A DNA stretch of 64,000 nt from Saprospiraceae bacterium (GCA_016710625.1 JADJVK010000007.1:1-64000); one strand, 5' to 3'. Positions 1 to 10,038 are shown, numbered from the stretch's first letter. Program-made: numbers and translations. The notes: generated by a model from the letters alone, not told the origin.

Positions 1-2217
1 TTGAGAAAGTAGTATTTGTGATTCTTTTGATACAGGTGTTGTTGAAGAGTGACTTCCACCACCATACATTTTTCCTAAGATTGGTGCTATTGCTAAACCA
101 ACCAAACAAGTTAATTTGATTAAGATATTCATAGATGGTCCAGAAGTATCTTTGAATGGATCTCCAACAGTATCTCCAGTTACAGCTGCCTTGTGAGCAT
201 CAGAACCTTTGTATTCCATTTTGCCATTTATTTCTACTCCTTTTTCAAATGATTTCTTTGCATTATCCCATGCTCCACCTGCATTTGATTGGAAAATCGC
301 CCAAAGAACACCAGATACAGTAACACCAGCCATATAGCCACCTAAAGCTTCAGGTCCCATGATAAAGCCAATAATAATTGGAGTAATGATTGTGATTGCT
401 CCAGGCATCATCATTTCTCTTAAAGCAGCTTTAGTAGAGATTTCAACACATCTGCTATAATCAGGCTTTCCAGTTCCTTCCAAAATTCCTGGAATTTCTC
501 TGAATTGTCTTCTTACCTCATTCACCATGTCCATTGCAGCTCTACCAACAGCACTCATTGCAAATGCAGAGAAAACCACTGGAATCATTCCACCAATAAA
601 TAAAGCAGCTAAAACTTTCGCATCAAAAATATTGATACCATTGATACCTGTGAAAGTAACATAAGCAGCAAATAATGCCAAAGCAGTTAAAGCAGCTGAT
701 GCGATAGCAAATCCTTTTCCAATTGCAGCAGTTGTATTACCTACTGAGTCCAAAACATCCGTTCTTTCTCTAACTTCTTTAGGTAATTCACTCATTTCAG
801 CAATACCACCAGCATTGTCAGCGATTGGTCCGAAAGCATCCACCGCTAATTGCATAGCTGTAGTTGCCATCATTGCAGATGCTGCGATACCAACACCATA
901 GAATCCTGCCATTGCATATGCACCCCAGATTGCTCCAGCAAACAATACAATTGGCATCCAAGTTGACATCATACCAGTAGCTAATCCAGCAATAATATTA
1001 GTAGCTGCTCCTGTAGCAGATTGTTTTACGATATTCAATACAGGTTTTGTACCTAATGCAGTATAATATTCAGTGATAGCAGAAATTAATCCACCTACAA
1101 CTAAACCTATTACAACTGCAAAAAATACATTCAATGAAGTTGTTGTAGTCATCGAGAATGCTCCTTGTGAGAATATTTGAATATTCATAGTTTCAGGCAA
1201 CATCCATTTGATTACAAAGAATGAAACAACTGCTGTCAAAATTAAAGACAACCAGTTTCCTCTGTTTAAAGCAGACTGAACTGAATTTGCATCACCTTTA
1301 CCATCATCTTTGATACTTACAACGTTCATACCGATGATAGATAATAAGATACCTAATCCAGCAATCATTACTGGTAATAAAATAGGACCTAAACCACCAA
1401 AATTATCATTTATAGCACCTCCGTTTTGTTTTATGATATAGTTACCTAAAACCATTGACGCCAAAACTGTAGCAACATAAGAACCAAACAAGTCAGCTCC
1501 CATACCAGCAACATCACCTACATTATCACCTACATTATCAGCGATAGTTGCAGGGTTTCTAGGATCATCTTCAGGAATTCCAGCTTCTACCTTACCAACT
1601 AAGTCAGCTCCAACATCAGCAGCTTTGGTATAAATACCACCACCAACTCTAGCAAATAAGGCGATTGACTCAGCACCTAATGAGAATCCAGCTAAGGTTT
1701 CAAGAATCATAGTCATTTTTTCAGTACTTTCCCATACTCCATTAGATAACCATGCATATAAAAAAGCAAAAATTGCAGATAATCCGAAAACTGCTAATCC
1801 AGCCACACCAAGACCCATTACACTACCACCTCTAAAAGAAACTTTTAAAGCTTTAGCAAGGCTTGTTTTTGCAGCTTGAGTAGTTCTAACATTTGCTTGA
1901 GTAGCTACTCTCATTCCGATATTTCCAGCTACGGCAGAAAATATTGCTCCGATAACAAATGCAACGACAATAAACCAATGAGTTGACTCAACTTGGGTTG
2001 TTAAGAATCCCAATAAAGCACCAGCAATTACCACAAATACAGCTAAAATTCTATATTCTGCATTTAGAAAAGCCATAGCACCTTCAGCGATTGCCTTCGC
2101 TATCGTATTCATTTTTTCGTCTCCTGAATCTTGTTTTTTCACCCAAGAGAAAAGAATTGCCATATAAACTAGTCCGACAACCCCAAAAAGGCATAAATAA
2201 TTAATTAATGAACTCAT
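1..2217 (-). CDS. hppA: Membrane-bound ion-translocating pyrophosphatase, C-terminus cut by window start
   Basis: This gene encodes an integral-membrane pyrophosphatase that couples PPi hydrolysis to H+ or Na+ pumping. Reading down from ATG 2217, 739 codons are present and the frame is still open at base 1. The family substrate-binding motif DVGADLVGK is visible, followed by EDDPRNPATIADNVGDNVGD, whose acidic residues bind Mg-PPi. Near the C-terminus the conserved DNAKKSFEKG and KAAVTGDTVGDPFKDTSGP motifs are present. The segment GNTTAA (around 724-747) has Ala where potassium-independent enzymes have Lys, which places this protein in the K+-dependent subfamily. Whether it pumps H+ or Na+ cannot be settled by eye. 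It is divergent from the fumarylacetoacetase gene. Confidence 0.96.
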   Translation of the reverse strand, partial: MSSLINYLCLFGVVGLVYMAILFSWVKKQDSGDEKMNTIAKAIAEGAMAFLNAEYRILAVFVVIAGALLGFLTTQVESTHWFIVVAFVIGAIFSAVAGNIGMRVATQANVRTTQAAKTSLAKALKVSFRGGSVMGLGVAGLAVFGLSAIFAFLYAWLSNGVWESTEKMTMILETLAGFSLGAESIALFARVGGGIYTKAADVGADLVGKVEAGIPEDDPRNPATIADNVGDNVGDVAGMGADLFGSYVATVLASMVLGNYIIKQNGGAINDNFGGLGPILLPVMIAGLGILLSIIGMNVVSIKDDGKGDANSVQSALNRGNWLSLILTAVVSFFVIKWMLPETMNIQIFSQGAFSMTTTTSLNVFFAVVIGLVVGGLISAITEYYTALGTKPVLNIVKQSATGAATNIIAGLATGMMSTWMPIVLFAGAIWGAYAMAGFYGVGIAASAMMATTAMQLAVDAFGPIADNAGGIAEMSELPKEVRERTDVLDSVGNTTAAIGKGFAIASAALTALALFAAYVTFTGINGINIFDAKVLAALFIGGMIPVVFSAFAMSAVGRAAMDMVNEVRRQFREIPGILEGTGKPDYSRCVEISTKAALREMMMPGAITIITPIIIGFIMGPEALGGYMAGVTVSGVLWAIFQSNAGGAWDNAKKSFEKGVEINGKMEYKGSDAHKAAVTGDTVGDPFKDTSGPSMNILIKLTCLVGLAIAPILGKMYGGGSHSSTTPVSKESQILLSQ

Positions 2218-2402
2218 ATAAAGTTTTTTCGTTTAAATTTAATGAATTAGTTATTGTATAAAACACAATATTTTTTTTCAGCCTGCAAAATTAGGATTAA
2301 TTCTAATTTTTATCCAAAAAAAAGTTAATAATTTGTTATTAAATGATGAAATTGACCAAATTTCGATTGGTTTTATCTGATTTGACTTAATATTTCCTCC
2401 TA

Positions 2403-2435
2403 TTTGAAAAGTTAAGTTATCAATCCTTATCTTTG
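2403..2435 (+). promoter_or_regulatory. Bacteroidota-type promoter for the fumarylacetoacetase operon
   Basis: TTTG at 2403-2406 and TATCTTTG at 2428-2435 are separated by 21 bases. This matches the phylum consensus TTTG-N19-23-TAnnTTTG. The start codon at 2459 lies 23 bases after the -7 box, which predicts a short leader. Confidence 0.6.
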
Positions 2436-2458
2436 TGCTGATATAAAATTAAGAAATT

Positions 2459-3730
2459 ATGAAAAAATCATGGTTGACTATTCCCCAAAATAGTGATTTT
2501 ACTTTATACAACATACCTTTTGGCATTTTTTCAGTAGATTTAGAAGGGAAACATAAAATTGGTACTAGGATTGGTGATTTTGTCATCGATTTATCCATCC
2601 TTCAATCATTTGGAGTGTATAGAAATGTAGAAGAGGTTATTGAGGATTTTGATACCATTATTAATGCAGATTCTCTTAATTTGCTGATGAAGATAGGTAA
2701 TGAAAAAGTGGAACTAATTCGGCAAGCAATAATTGATGCATTTATAGAGGGTGATAAATTTAGTTTGAATGATTATCAAGAACACTATTTACATTTGGCT
2801 AATGCTGTGCAAATGAATTTACGGTTTAGTATTGGTGATTACACTGATTTCTTTTCGAGTAAAGAACATGCTACGAATACAGGTTTGATGTTTAGAGACC
2901 CTACCAATGCTTTGTTACCCAATTGGTTGCATATCCCAGTAGGCTATCATGGTCGATCTTCTTCCATTGTGATTAGCGGTACGGATCTTCATAGACCAAA
3001 AGGGCAGATATTACCACCTGAGGGAGGGACAACGCCTATTTTTAGCACATCAAAACGATTGGATTTCGAATTGGAAATGGCTTTTGCCATTGGAAAACCA
3101 TCTAATCTTGGTGACACAATATCAACCAAGGAAGCAGAGGATCATATTTTCGGAATGACTATATTTAATGATTGGTCGGCAAGAGATATTCAGCAATGGG
3201 AATATGTACCCTTAGGTCCATTTTTAGGGAAAAATTTTGGTTCAAGTTTGTCTCCTTGGGTCGTCACTTTAGCAGCTTTAGAGCCATTTAGAATTGAAAG
3301 CCCAGTGCAAGACCCTAAAGTGTTGCCTTATTTAGAATTTGAAGGGAAACGAAATTTTGATATAAATTTAGAGGTTTGGTTAGTAACAAAGGAAGGTGTA
3401 GAAACAAGAATTTCTGCTTCTAATTTCAAATATCTTTATTGGAATATGGCTCAACAATTGGCACATCACACTATCAATGGTTGCAATGTCAGAACTGGTG
3501 ACTTAATGGCTTCTGGAACAATAAGTGGACCAACTCCTGATTCCTATGGTTCCATGCTAGAATTGTCGTGGAAAGGGACGAAATCAATTCCTTTAAGTGA
3601 TGGGTCTGAAAGAAAATTCCTTCAAGATGAAGATACTATAGTTATGAAAGCTTGGTGTGAAAAAGATGGAATTAGAGTCGGTTTTGGAGAAGTAAGCGGA
3701 AAAATATTACCTGCCAAAAATGATGCATAA
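2459..3730 (+). CDS. fahA: Fumarylacetoacetase (tyrosine catabolism)
   Basis: This enzyme hydrolyses 4-fumarylacetoacetate to fumarate and acetoacetate, the last step of tyrosine/homogentisate breakdown in the cytosol. At 423 residues it has the normal family length. An N-terminal SH3-like domain precedes the FAH catalytic fold. Visible active-site stretches are FFSSKEHATNTG (catalytic His near residue 137), PVGYHGRSSS near 160, and NDWSARDIQQWEYVPLG then FLGKNFGSS near 236-262, which hold the metal and substrate ligands. The start at 2459 follows a good promoter. The stop codon lies inside the next gene (11-base overlap), so the two genes are probably cotranscribed, although their functions are unrelated. 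No other tyrosine-pathway gene is in the window. Confidence 0.96.
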   Translation: MKKSWLTIPQNSDFTLYNIPFGIFSVDLEGKHKIGTRIGDFVIDLSILQSFGVYRNVEEVIEDFDTIINADSLNLLMKIGNEKVELIRQAIIDAFIEGDKFSLNDYQEHYLHLANAVQMNLRFSIGDYTDFFSSKEHATNTGLMFRDPTNALLPNWLHIPVGYHGRSSSIVISGTDLHRPKGQILPPEGGTTPIFSTSKRLDFELEMAFAIGKPSNLGDTISTKEAEDHIFGMTIFNDWSARDIQQWEYVPLGPFLGKNFGSSLSPWVVTLAALEPFRIESPVQDPKVLPYLEFEGKRNFDINLEVWLVTKEGVETRISASNFKYLYWNMAQQLAHHTINGCNVRTGDLMASGTISGPTPDSYGSMLELSWKGTKSIPLSDGSERKFLQDEDTIVMKAWCEKDGIRVGFGEVSGKILPAKNDA

Positions 3731-5174
3731 ACTTTTTATAAGCATTTTCCTTGTAGTAATTTCAACATTTTTGTATGCTCAGAACTTAGGTAGAGCGATA
3801 AATAATTTGGTGAAAGATGGCTCAATGAAACATGCTAGTGTTTCTATAACAATTTTAGATATTCCATCTGGAAAGGTTTTGGATGGATATAATTCTGATA
3901 TTTGTTTAGTGCCAGCTTCCTCGATGAAGGTGGTTACGACTGCCGCCGCTATAAGTATATTGGGAAAAGACTATACGTATAAGACGGAAATTCAATATGA
4001 TGGATTAGTTTCTAAATCAGTTTTGAATGGAAATTTATTCATAAAAGGAAGTGGAGATCCCACATTTGGCTCTGAGCGATTTAAAGAGACGCCCTCAATG
4101 AATGTTTTATTGAACCGTTTTCAAAAAGCGATTCAGCAAAATGGAATTTGTCGTATCAACGGATTGATTGTAGGTGATGAATCTTGTTTTGGCACCGAAT
4201 CTAAGCCTCCAACTTGGCAAATCAATGATATTGGCAACTACTATGGTGTAGGTGCATGGGGATTGAATATTTTTGAAAATTATTATTATTTACATTTTCG
4301 CCAAAATCCGAATAAGGACACAAGACCTAGAATCGTTGGGTATTTCCCCAAAATCCCCAATTTGTTATTGATGAACGAGGTGCGATCTTCTGGTGATTCC
4401 ATTGATAATGCTTACATTTTTGCATCTTCTTATTCCAATTTATTTTTTGTCAGAGGAAGTATTCCAGTTGGCAAAGGCTATTTTACAATAAAAGGTGCCG
4501 TTCCAGATCCACCATTTTTAGCAGCCAACATGCTAATGAATACTTTGGAAAAGAGCGGTATAAAAACAAAAAAACAAGCAACCACCTATTTCGAATTTAT
4601 CAGAGAAGGCAATAAAAGAAAGGAAAGAACCACCATTTATACACATGAATCTCCACCGATTTCCAGCATCGTAAAAAGAACCAATTTAGAAAGTAATAAT
4701 TTGTATTGCGAAGCTTTGCTGAAAACGATTGGGAAACGGATGAATTATAAAGGAGACACTTATGAAGGTACAACAGCTGTTACCAAATTTTGGAAAAACA
4801 AAGGATTAGATTTGGAGGGTTTTAGGATGGAAGATGGAAGTGGGTTGTCGCCTCGAAATGCAGTGAGCAGTTTCCATATGGCAAGCATCATGAGAGCTGC
4901 TGCACAAGACACCGTAATTTTTGACACTTTTTACAATTCTTTGCCTGAAGCTGGCAGTTCAGGAACCATGGCGAATATGTTGAAAAATACTAGAGCATGG
5001 GGCAGGGTGAGAGCCAAAACAGGCACAATGAAAGGCATTAAAAGTTATACTGGATATGTGAAAACAGAATCTGGGAAATTTTTGTCCTTCTCCATCATTT
5101 TGAACAATTTCGAACCATGGGGGAAAGTGAGAGAAATGGTAGGGAATATCATGATAGAAATGTGTAAATTATAA
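3720..5174 (+). CDS. dacB: D-alanyl-D-alanine carboxypeptidase/endopeptidase, PBP4 (S13) family
   Basis: This is a periplasmic penicillin-binding protein that trims or cleaves peptidoglycan cross-links. A signal peptide (residues 1-20, ending LYAQ) is followed by the three serine-acyltransferase motifs: SSMK near residue 68 (nucleophile Ser), SNN near 326, and KTG in AKTGTMKG near 435. The long insertion between motifs 1 and 2 is typical of the S13 family. At 484 residues it has family length. It overlaps the end of fahA by 11 bases, which suggests translational coupling. Class assignment is firm; the choice between carboxypeptidase and endopeptidase activity is not resolved by sequence. Confidence 0.93.
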   Translation: MMHKLFISIFLVVISTFLYAQNLGRAINNLVKDGSMKHASVSITILDIPSGKVLDGYNSDICLVPASSMKVVTTAAAISILGKDYTYKTEIQYDGLVSKSVLNGNLFIKGSGDPTFGSERFKETPSMNVLLNRFQKAIQQNGICRINGLIVGDESCFGTESKPPTWQINDIGNYYGVGAWGLNIFENYYYLHFRQNPNKDTRPRIVGYFPKIPNLLLMNEVRSSGDSIDNAYIFASSYSNLFFVRGSIPVGKGYFTIKGAVPDPPFLAANMLMNTLEKSGIKTKKQATTYFEFIREGNKRKERTTIYTHESPPISSIVKRTNLESNNLYCEALLKTIGKRMNYKGDTYEGTTAVTKFWKNKGLDLEGFRMEDGSGLSPRNAVSSFHMASIMRAAAQDTVIFDTFYNSLPEAGSSGTMANMLKNTRAWGRVRAKTGTMKGIKSYTGYVKTESGKFLSFSIILNNFEPWGKVREMVGNIMIEMCKL

Positions 5175-5278
5175 TTTGAAAAAGAATAAAATTTAAAAAT
5201 TGAAAGACATTTTCGGTTAAATTTGTAAAAATTATCATCAATATTAATCCTCAAAATAAAAATCATTAAATTATTTTC

Positions 5279-6916
5279 ATGAAAATAGCAATTGCACAAT
5301 TAAATTATCATATAGGAAATTTTGAAGGAAATTTAGAAAAAATGAAGTCATCTGTAGCGAAAGCAAAATTGCAAAGGGCTGATATTGTTTGCTTTGGAGA
5401 GTTGGCTACCTGTGGATATCCACCTAGGGATTTCTTGGAATTTGATGATTTTATTTGCTTATGTGAAAAAAGCATTGAATCTCTGACCGAAATGGCGGAC
5501 GGCATTGCGATAGTGGTAGGCTCACCTACTCGAAATCCCGAAAAAGAAGGTAAGGACTTATACAATTCCGCCTACTTTTTGGCAAATAAACAGGTTTTGC
5601 ATGTCCAGCATAAAGCTTTATTGCCCACTTATGATATTTTTGATGAATATCGCTATTTCGAACCAGCGACGGAATTTAAAGTTTTGGATTATAAAGGTCA
5701 AAGAATCGCTTTGTCTATTTGTGAAGATATTTGGAACGTTGGCAATGAAAACCCATTGTATAAAATTTGTCCTTTGGATGAAATGATGCCTCAAAATCCT
5801 AGTTTGATTTTGAATTTATCGGCTTCTCCCTTTTCATACGATCATGCAAAAGATAGAATAGCCGTAGTGAAAGCAAATGTGGAACGCTACAAAGCACCTT
5901 TGTTTTATATCAATCACGTTGGTTCTCAGACAGATGTGGTTTTTGATGGAGGCTCTTTGGTTGTTTCTTCCAAAGGGGTGGTGCACGACGAAATGGTCTA
6001 TTTTCAAGAGGATTTGATTGTCTATGATTTACTAGAAGTGGAAGCTACATTGGTGGATAATGAGCAATCCAAACACAAAACTACATTGATCCACGATGCA
6101 CTGATTTTAGGAATACAAGATTATTTTAAAAAATTAGGCTTCAAAAAAGCAATTTTAGGTTTGTCAGGTGGGATAGATTCCGCAGTGACAGCTGTTTTGG
6201 CGGCAAGAGCATTGGGATCTGATAATGTGAGAGTGCTTTTGATGCCTTCTCAATATTCTTCCAATCACTCGGTAGCAGATGCTCGAAATTTAGCCGAAAA
6301 ATTGGGCATTCAATATGATATTATTGCTATCAAACCCATGTTTGATGCTTTTGAATCTGCATTAGCACCACAATTCACGGCTATGGAAGAAAACATCACT
6401 GAAGAAAATATTCAAGCTAGAATAAGAGGGATGCTATTGATGGCAATGACCAATAAATTTGGTTGTATATTGTTGAATACCAGCAATAAATCCGAAATGG
6501 CAGTTGGCTATGGAACTCTTTATGGAGATATGTGTGGTGGAATTGCTGTGCTGGGAGATATCTATAAAACCGAAGTTTACGACCTTGCACATTATATCAA
6601 TAAAGATGGAGAGGTGATTCCTCAAAATAGTATCGTTAAACCCCCATCGGCAGAGCTCCGCCCTGGACAAAAGGATAGCGACAGCCTGCCAGAATATGAT
6701 ATTTTGGATAAAATATTGTTTCAATATATTGAAAAACGGAAGAGTCCACAAGATATTATAGACCAAGGTTTTGATGAGAAAATTGTGAAAAAAGCTTGTC
6801 GATTGGTCAATATAAATGAATTCAAAAGAGAGCAAACTGCACCTGTCATCCGAGTTTCTAATAAAGCTTTCGGTATGGGGAGAAGAATGCCAATTGTTGG
6901 AAAATATTTGAATTAA
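5279..6916 (+). CDS. nadE: Glutamine-dependent NAD+ synthetase
   Basis: This two-domain enzyme makes NAD+ from deamido-NAD+, ATP and glutamine. The N-terminal nitrilase-type glutaminase domain (about 1-260) shows the catalytic Glu in GELATCGYPP, the Lys in the KALLPTYDIFDEYRYF stretch and the nucleophile Cys in SICEDIW. The C-terminal synthetase domain carries the PP-loop SGGIDS near residue 297 and the KSEMAVGYGTLYGDM stretch. Its 545 residues match the short bacterial glutamine-dependent form. A TAAATTTG -7-like element lies at 5218-5225. pssA follows after 5 bases, so the pair is probably an operon. Confidence 0.96.
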   Translation: MKIAIAQLNYHIGNFEGNLEKMKSSVAKAKLQRADIVCFGELATCGYPPRDFLEFDDFICLCEKSIESLTEMADGIAIVVGSPTRNPEKEGKDLYNSAYFLANKQVLHVQHKALLPTYDIFDEYRYFEPATEFKVLDYKGQRIALSICEDIWNVGNENPLYKICPLDEMMPQNPSLILNLSASPFSYDHAKDRIAVVKANVERYKAPLFYINHVGSQTDVVFDGGSLVVSSKGVVHDEMVYFQEDLIVYDLLEVEATLVDNEQSKHKTTLIHDALILGIQDYFKKLGFKKAILGLSGGIDSAVTAVLAARALGSDNVRVLLMPSQYSSNHSVADARNLAEKLGIQYDIIAIKPMFDAFESALAPQFTAMEENITEENIQARIRGMLLMAMTNKFGCILLNTSNKSEMAVGYGTLYGDMCGGIAVLGDIYKTEVYDLAHYINKDGEVIPQNSIVKPPSAELRPGQKDSDSLPEYDILDKILFQYIEKRKSPQDIIDQGFDEKIVKKACRLVNINEFKREQTAPVIRVSNKAFGMGRRMPIVGKYLN

Positions 6917-6921
6917 AAATT

Positions 6922-7635
6922 ATGAAACGTCAAATCCCTAACGCCTTAACACTAACTAATTTATTTTGTGGTTGCATGGCTATTGTTTGTGCTATCCATT
7001 TTAAATTTATCCCAGTCATTTGGTTAATCGTAATTGCTTTCGTTGCGGATGCTTTAGATGGCCAAGTTGCTAGGTGGCTAAATGTGTCTGCTCCAATCGG
7101 TAAACAATTGGATTCCTTAGCGGATATGGTTTCGTTTGGTGTTTTGCCAGGAATGATTTTATACAGTCTTTTGATTAAATCCTTTGGTATTCCGAAGCCT
7201 GATGCTCTAATTGTCGAGGCAGCACCAGCATTCATTCTTTCGGTTTTCGCTGGTTATCGTTTGGCGAAATTCAATGTGGATACGAGGCAAAGCGACGTAT
7301 TTTTGGGCTTAGCAACTCCTGCTTGCACCGTTTTGGTAGCAGGTATCATGCTGGTATTTGAAATGGGAAATGCAGAGATAAGAGAAATGATTGCCAATAA
7401 GACCTTCCTGTATTCGCTGATTATTGTACTTAGTTTTTTTATGGTTTCGGATATTCCGTTGCTCAATTTCAGATTTCCACATTATAAATGGAAAGGAAAT
7501 AAAGCTAGGTGGATATTTATTGCAGGATTGCCTATTTTAGGAATAATCAGCGGCTATGCTTTTTTTGCACTGGCTGTATTATGGTATATTTTGGTTTCAT
7601 TTGGTGAAATAGCGAACCAAAAATTATTTTCCTAA
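6922..7635 (+). CDS. pssA: CDP-diacylglycerol-serine O-phosphatidyltransferase
   Basis: This inner-membrane enzyme makes phosphatidylserine, the precursor of phosphatidylethanolamine. The CDP-alcohol phosphatidyltransferase motif DGx2ARx8-9Gx3Dx3D is visible as DALDGQVARWLN followed by GKQLDSLADMVSFG (about residues 44-75). Several hydrophobic helices surround it, and the N-terminus IPNALTLTNLFCGCMA is typical of the family. At 237 residues it has the usual length. It starts 5 bases after nadE, and its last 12 bases overlap tail-to-tail with the MBL gene on the opposite strand. Confidence 0.95.
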   Translation: MKRQIPNALTLTNLFCGCMAIVCAIHFKFIPVIWLIVIAFVADALDGQVARWLNVSAPIGKQLDSLADMVSFGVLPGMILYSLLIKSFGIPKPDALIVEAAPAFILSVFAGYRLAKFNVDTRQSDVFLGLATPACTVLVAGIMLVFEMGNAEIREMIANKTFLYSLIIVLSFFMVSDIPLLNFRFPHYKWKGNKARWIFIAGLPILGIISGYAFFALAVLWYILVSFGEIANQKLFS

Positions 7636-8442
7636 CTCCTTCTTTATCAGATCGATATTAGCTTGGTGATACTTTTTTTGTAGCAAAGGGAAGGCATATT
7701 TTTCCCAAAGTGTTGCTTCATTAAAAGGTTTATTGGTTTGAATAGATTTTCTTAAAGTTTGGATATATTGGATGCTTTCATCCCTTCTTTTCTTTATTTC
7801 ATCCAACTGTGAGGTGCAATCTCCATGCCCAGAAATGAGTAATTCGATTTTATGGTTTTTAAGAATATAATCTGCTTTGTCTAAGGTCATTTCATAACTT
7901 AAGCTACTGTAATAAATGAAAGGAAATTCTATATTGCTCAAGTAATCTCCTGCAATCCAGCAGTTTACATTTTCAATAATTGTAAATATTCCATCTGCAT
8001 TATGACCTGGAGCTAAATAAAAAGTCATTTTTGTTTTTCCAATAGACAATTGTTGCCCATCTTTTTTTACCAAAATATCAATTTCTGGATAGGAAATAGC
8101 ATAATTTCTTTTCAAATAAAAATCATGATCGAATTGATTGATTTGCAATAAGATAGCTTCCTTCTCTTTGTTTTTTATAAAGGCATCCGAAGCGATGGTT
8201 TTTGCACCCTTAAATGCTTGATATCCAATAATATGGTCGTAGTCGGAATGAGTAAACAACAGATATAAAGTCCTGTTATTTAGAATTTTAGCAATATAAT
8301 TTTGCAAAAAATCAATTTCTGTTGGCAGCCAATTTGGGTCAACCAAAAGCACCAAATCATCCGTTTGTACTACAGTAGTTGTTGTTCTAAAAAGTTGACT
8401 TTCAAAAACTGTGATATATTCGTTCCTAAACTGAATTTTCAT
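7624..8442 (-). CDS. MBL-fold metallo-hydrolase with altered metal motif
   Basis: This is a metallo-beta-lactamase-fold hydrolase of unknown substrate. The family motifs appear in order: LLFTHSDYDHIIGY (near residue 65), PGHNADGI (near 147), AGDYLSN (near 169) and ISGHGD (near 205). Motif 1 usually reads HxHxDH; here it is HxDxDH, so the second His ligand is replaced by Asp. The other ligands are kept, which argues for an active enzyme with an acidic metal site rather than a dead one. No signal peptide is seen, so it is likely cytosolic. Its start overlaps by one base the stop of the upstream lipoprotein gene on the same strand, suggesting cotranscription. Confidence 0.85.
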   Translation of the reverse strand: MKIQFRNEYITVFESQLFRTTTTVVQTDDLVLLVDPNWLPTEIDFLQNYIAKILNNRTLYLLFTHSDYDHIIGYQAFKGAKTIASDAFIKNKEKEAILLQINQFDHDFYLKRNYAISYPEIDILVKKDGQQLSIGKTKMTFYLAPGHNADGIFTIIENVNCWIAGDYLSNIEFPFIYYSSLSYEMTLDKADYILKNHKIELLISGHGDCTSQLDEIKKRRDESIQYIQTLRKSIQTNKPFNEATLWEKYAFPLLQKKYHQANIDLIKKELGK

Positions 8443-9971
8443 TAGGATTTCGGCTTCACTTTCATCCCCATTCGGATATAAATATCTTGATTTGCAGCAA
8501 TTTTTACAGCAGTAAGCCCATCATTAGATGTCGTAAATAATGCTTTAGTTGCTATCTTTTTAGTATTTATTAGCTTTGCAATTCGAGCAGCATCCAAAGG
8601 AATGTAAGTCACTACTTTTGTCAACACATTTGGCTTCGGAAACCCAGTTAACTCATCCACTGGTGCTGGACCTACTATTTGTTTTTTAACAGTAAATAAA
8701 GAATCAATTACATTCGACTGACTATCCAAAAAATAACATTGCACATCTGCACCTAATGGAATTCCATTTTCGGTGATTAATTTCAGCTCTGCTGACGCCG
8801 CATTTTCAGTGAATTTAGAAAAGTCTAAATCGAAAGTATCTCTTGCATCAAATTGGATGGCTTTTCCATAGAAGGGCAAAGTAACTTCAGTTTGAAACAA
8901 AAAATAACTCGAATCCGTCATGAAGCCTTTGATATTAATATTATTATCTGGATTTGCGATAAAATCAATATCATAATCTAATGCCTTGGGTCCACTTCCC
9001 AATAGTTGGACTATATTTGAATTTTTATTGTCAAAAGAAAAAGAGGTTAATTTGGTTTGCCCCACTTCGCTGATTTTTGGATAGTTAAAGTTGATTCCAT
9101 CGGTGATTACCTGACTTTGTACATCCAAAATGTCATTTTTGACGGTAAATACTTTCATCGTTTTGATATCCGATCGGGTCGGTACACCAAAGGAGTTGAT
9201 GACATTTATTTTGATAGTTGGATCGACGAAAGTTACGGTACCCTGCCTCCAATTTTCAAACAAGTCAATATTGATTGTATCTCTCTGCAAATCAACAAAT
9301 TCTCTTCCCCAAAATCCTTGCACATAGCTAAATTCTAGCTTTGTCAATGCACCATAAATGGTTGCATTAATTTTTTTGCCACTGGCAGTATAGGTTTCTT
9401 GTTTTATATAAACGGTGTCATTATCCGAACTCAATTCATAGCCTGCGATGGAGGCGCTATCTATTTTTCCCAAGACTGGCAATATCCCAGAATATTTCAA
9501 ATTTAATGTTTGCTCGAACTGTACGCCATTTTTCTTTAGTTGTGGGACATATAATTTCACCGTTACATCTTCCGTAGCCATTGATTGCACCAAGGCACTC
9601 ATATAACCAGATTTGTAGAAAATCTTTTCTACATCTAGATTGGTATTATCAGAAAGCGGCAAAGCGAAGATGGAATCGTTCAATGCAAAAGGAATTGTTT
9701 CGAAAAGTGTCCAAATTTCATTTGCTTTTTTGGTTGATAAATCACCCTTAAAGTTTAAAGTGATTAATCCATCAGTACCTATCTTGATATAATCTTTGGT
9801 TCCAAAATGATCCAAAGCCTCTGTGATATTTGTTTTGCCAGAAAACAATGGAATCGCAAACTCTTGATCCGAGTTTTGAGGACCAGCATTGCTCAAATCA
9901 TCTAATTTATTGCAAGAGAAGATGATGGAAAGAACTATAAAAAAGAATGATAATTTCAAAAAAGCTTTCAT
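8442..9971 (-). CDS. Large lipoprotein of unknown function
   Basis: I do not recognise this family. The protein begins MKAFLKLSFFFIVLS and reaches a lipobox SIIFSC, so it is exported and lipidated. The ATG at 9971 is preferred over the in-frame one at 9992 because it puts the signal peptide at the very N-terminus. The remaining roughly 490 residues are rich in beta-strand patterns (alternating hydrophobic and polar or Thr residues) with no evident catalytic motif. It probably sits at the outer or inner membrane as a binding or structural protein. It precedes the MBL-fold gene with a 1-base overlap, so the two may be coexpressed. Confidence 0.75.
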   Translation of the reverse strand: MKAFLKLSFFFIVLSIIFSCNKLDDLSNAGPQNSDQEFAIPLFSGKTNITEALDHFGTKDYIKIGTDGLITLNFKGDLSTKKANEIWTLFETIPFALNDSIFALPLSDNTNLDVEKIFYKSGYMSALVQSMATEDVTVKLYVPQLKKNGVQFEQTLNLKYSGILPVLGKIDSASIAGYELSSDNDTVYIKQETYTASGKKINATIYGALTKLEFSYVQGFWGREFVDLQRDTINIDLFENWRQGTVTFVDPTIKINVINSFGVPTRSDIKTMKVFTVKNDILDVQSQVITDGINFNYPKISEVGQTKLTSFSFDNKNSNIVQLLGSGPKALDYDIDFIANPDNNINIKGFMTDSSYFLFQTEVTLPFYGKAIQFDARDTFDLDFSKFTENAASAELKLITENGIPLGADVQCYFLDSQSNVIDSLFTVKKQIVGPAPVDELTGFPKPNVLTKVVTYIPLDAARIAKLINTKKIATKALFTTSNDGLTAVKIAANQDIYIRMGMKVKPKS

Positions 9972-10038
9972 ATTCTTATGATTATTGAGCAAGATAAAAA
10001 GAATAATGGAAATTTATCATCTTTAAAATGAATATCCC

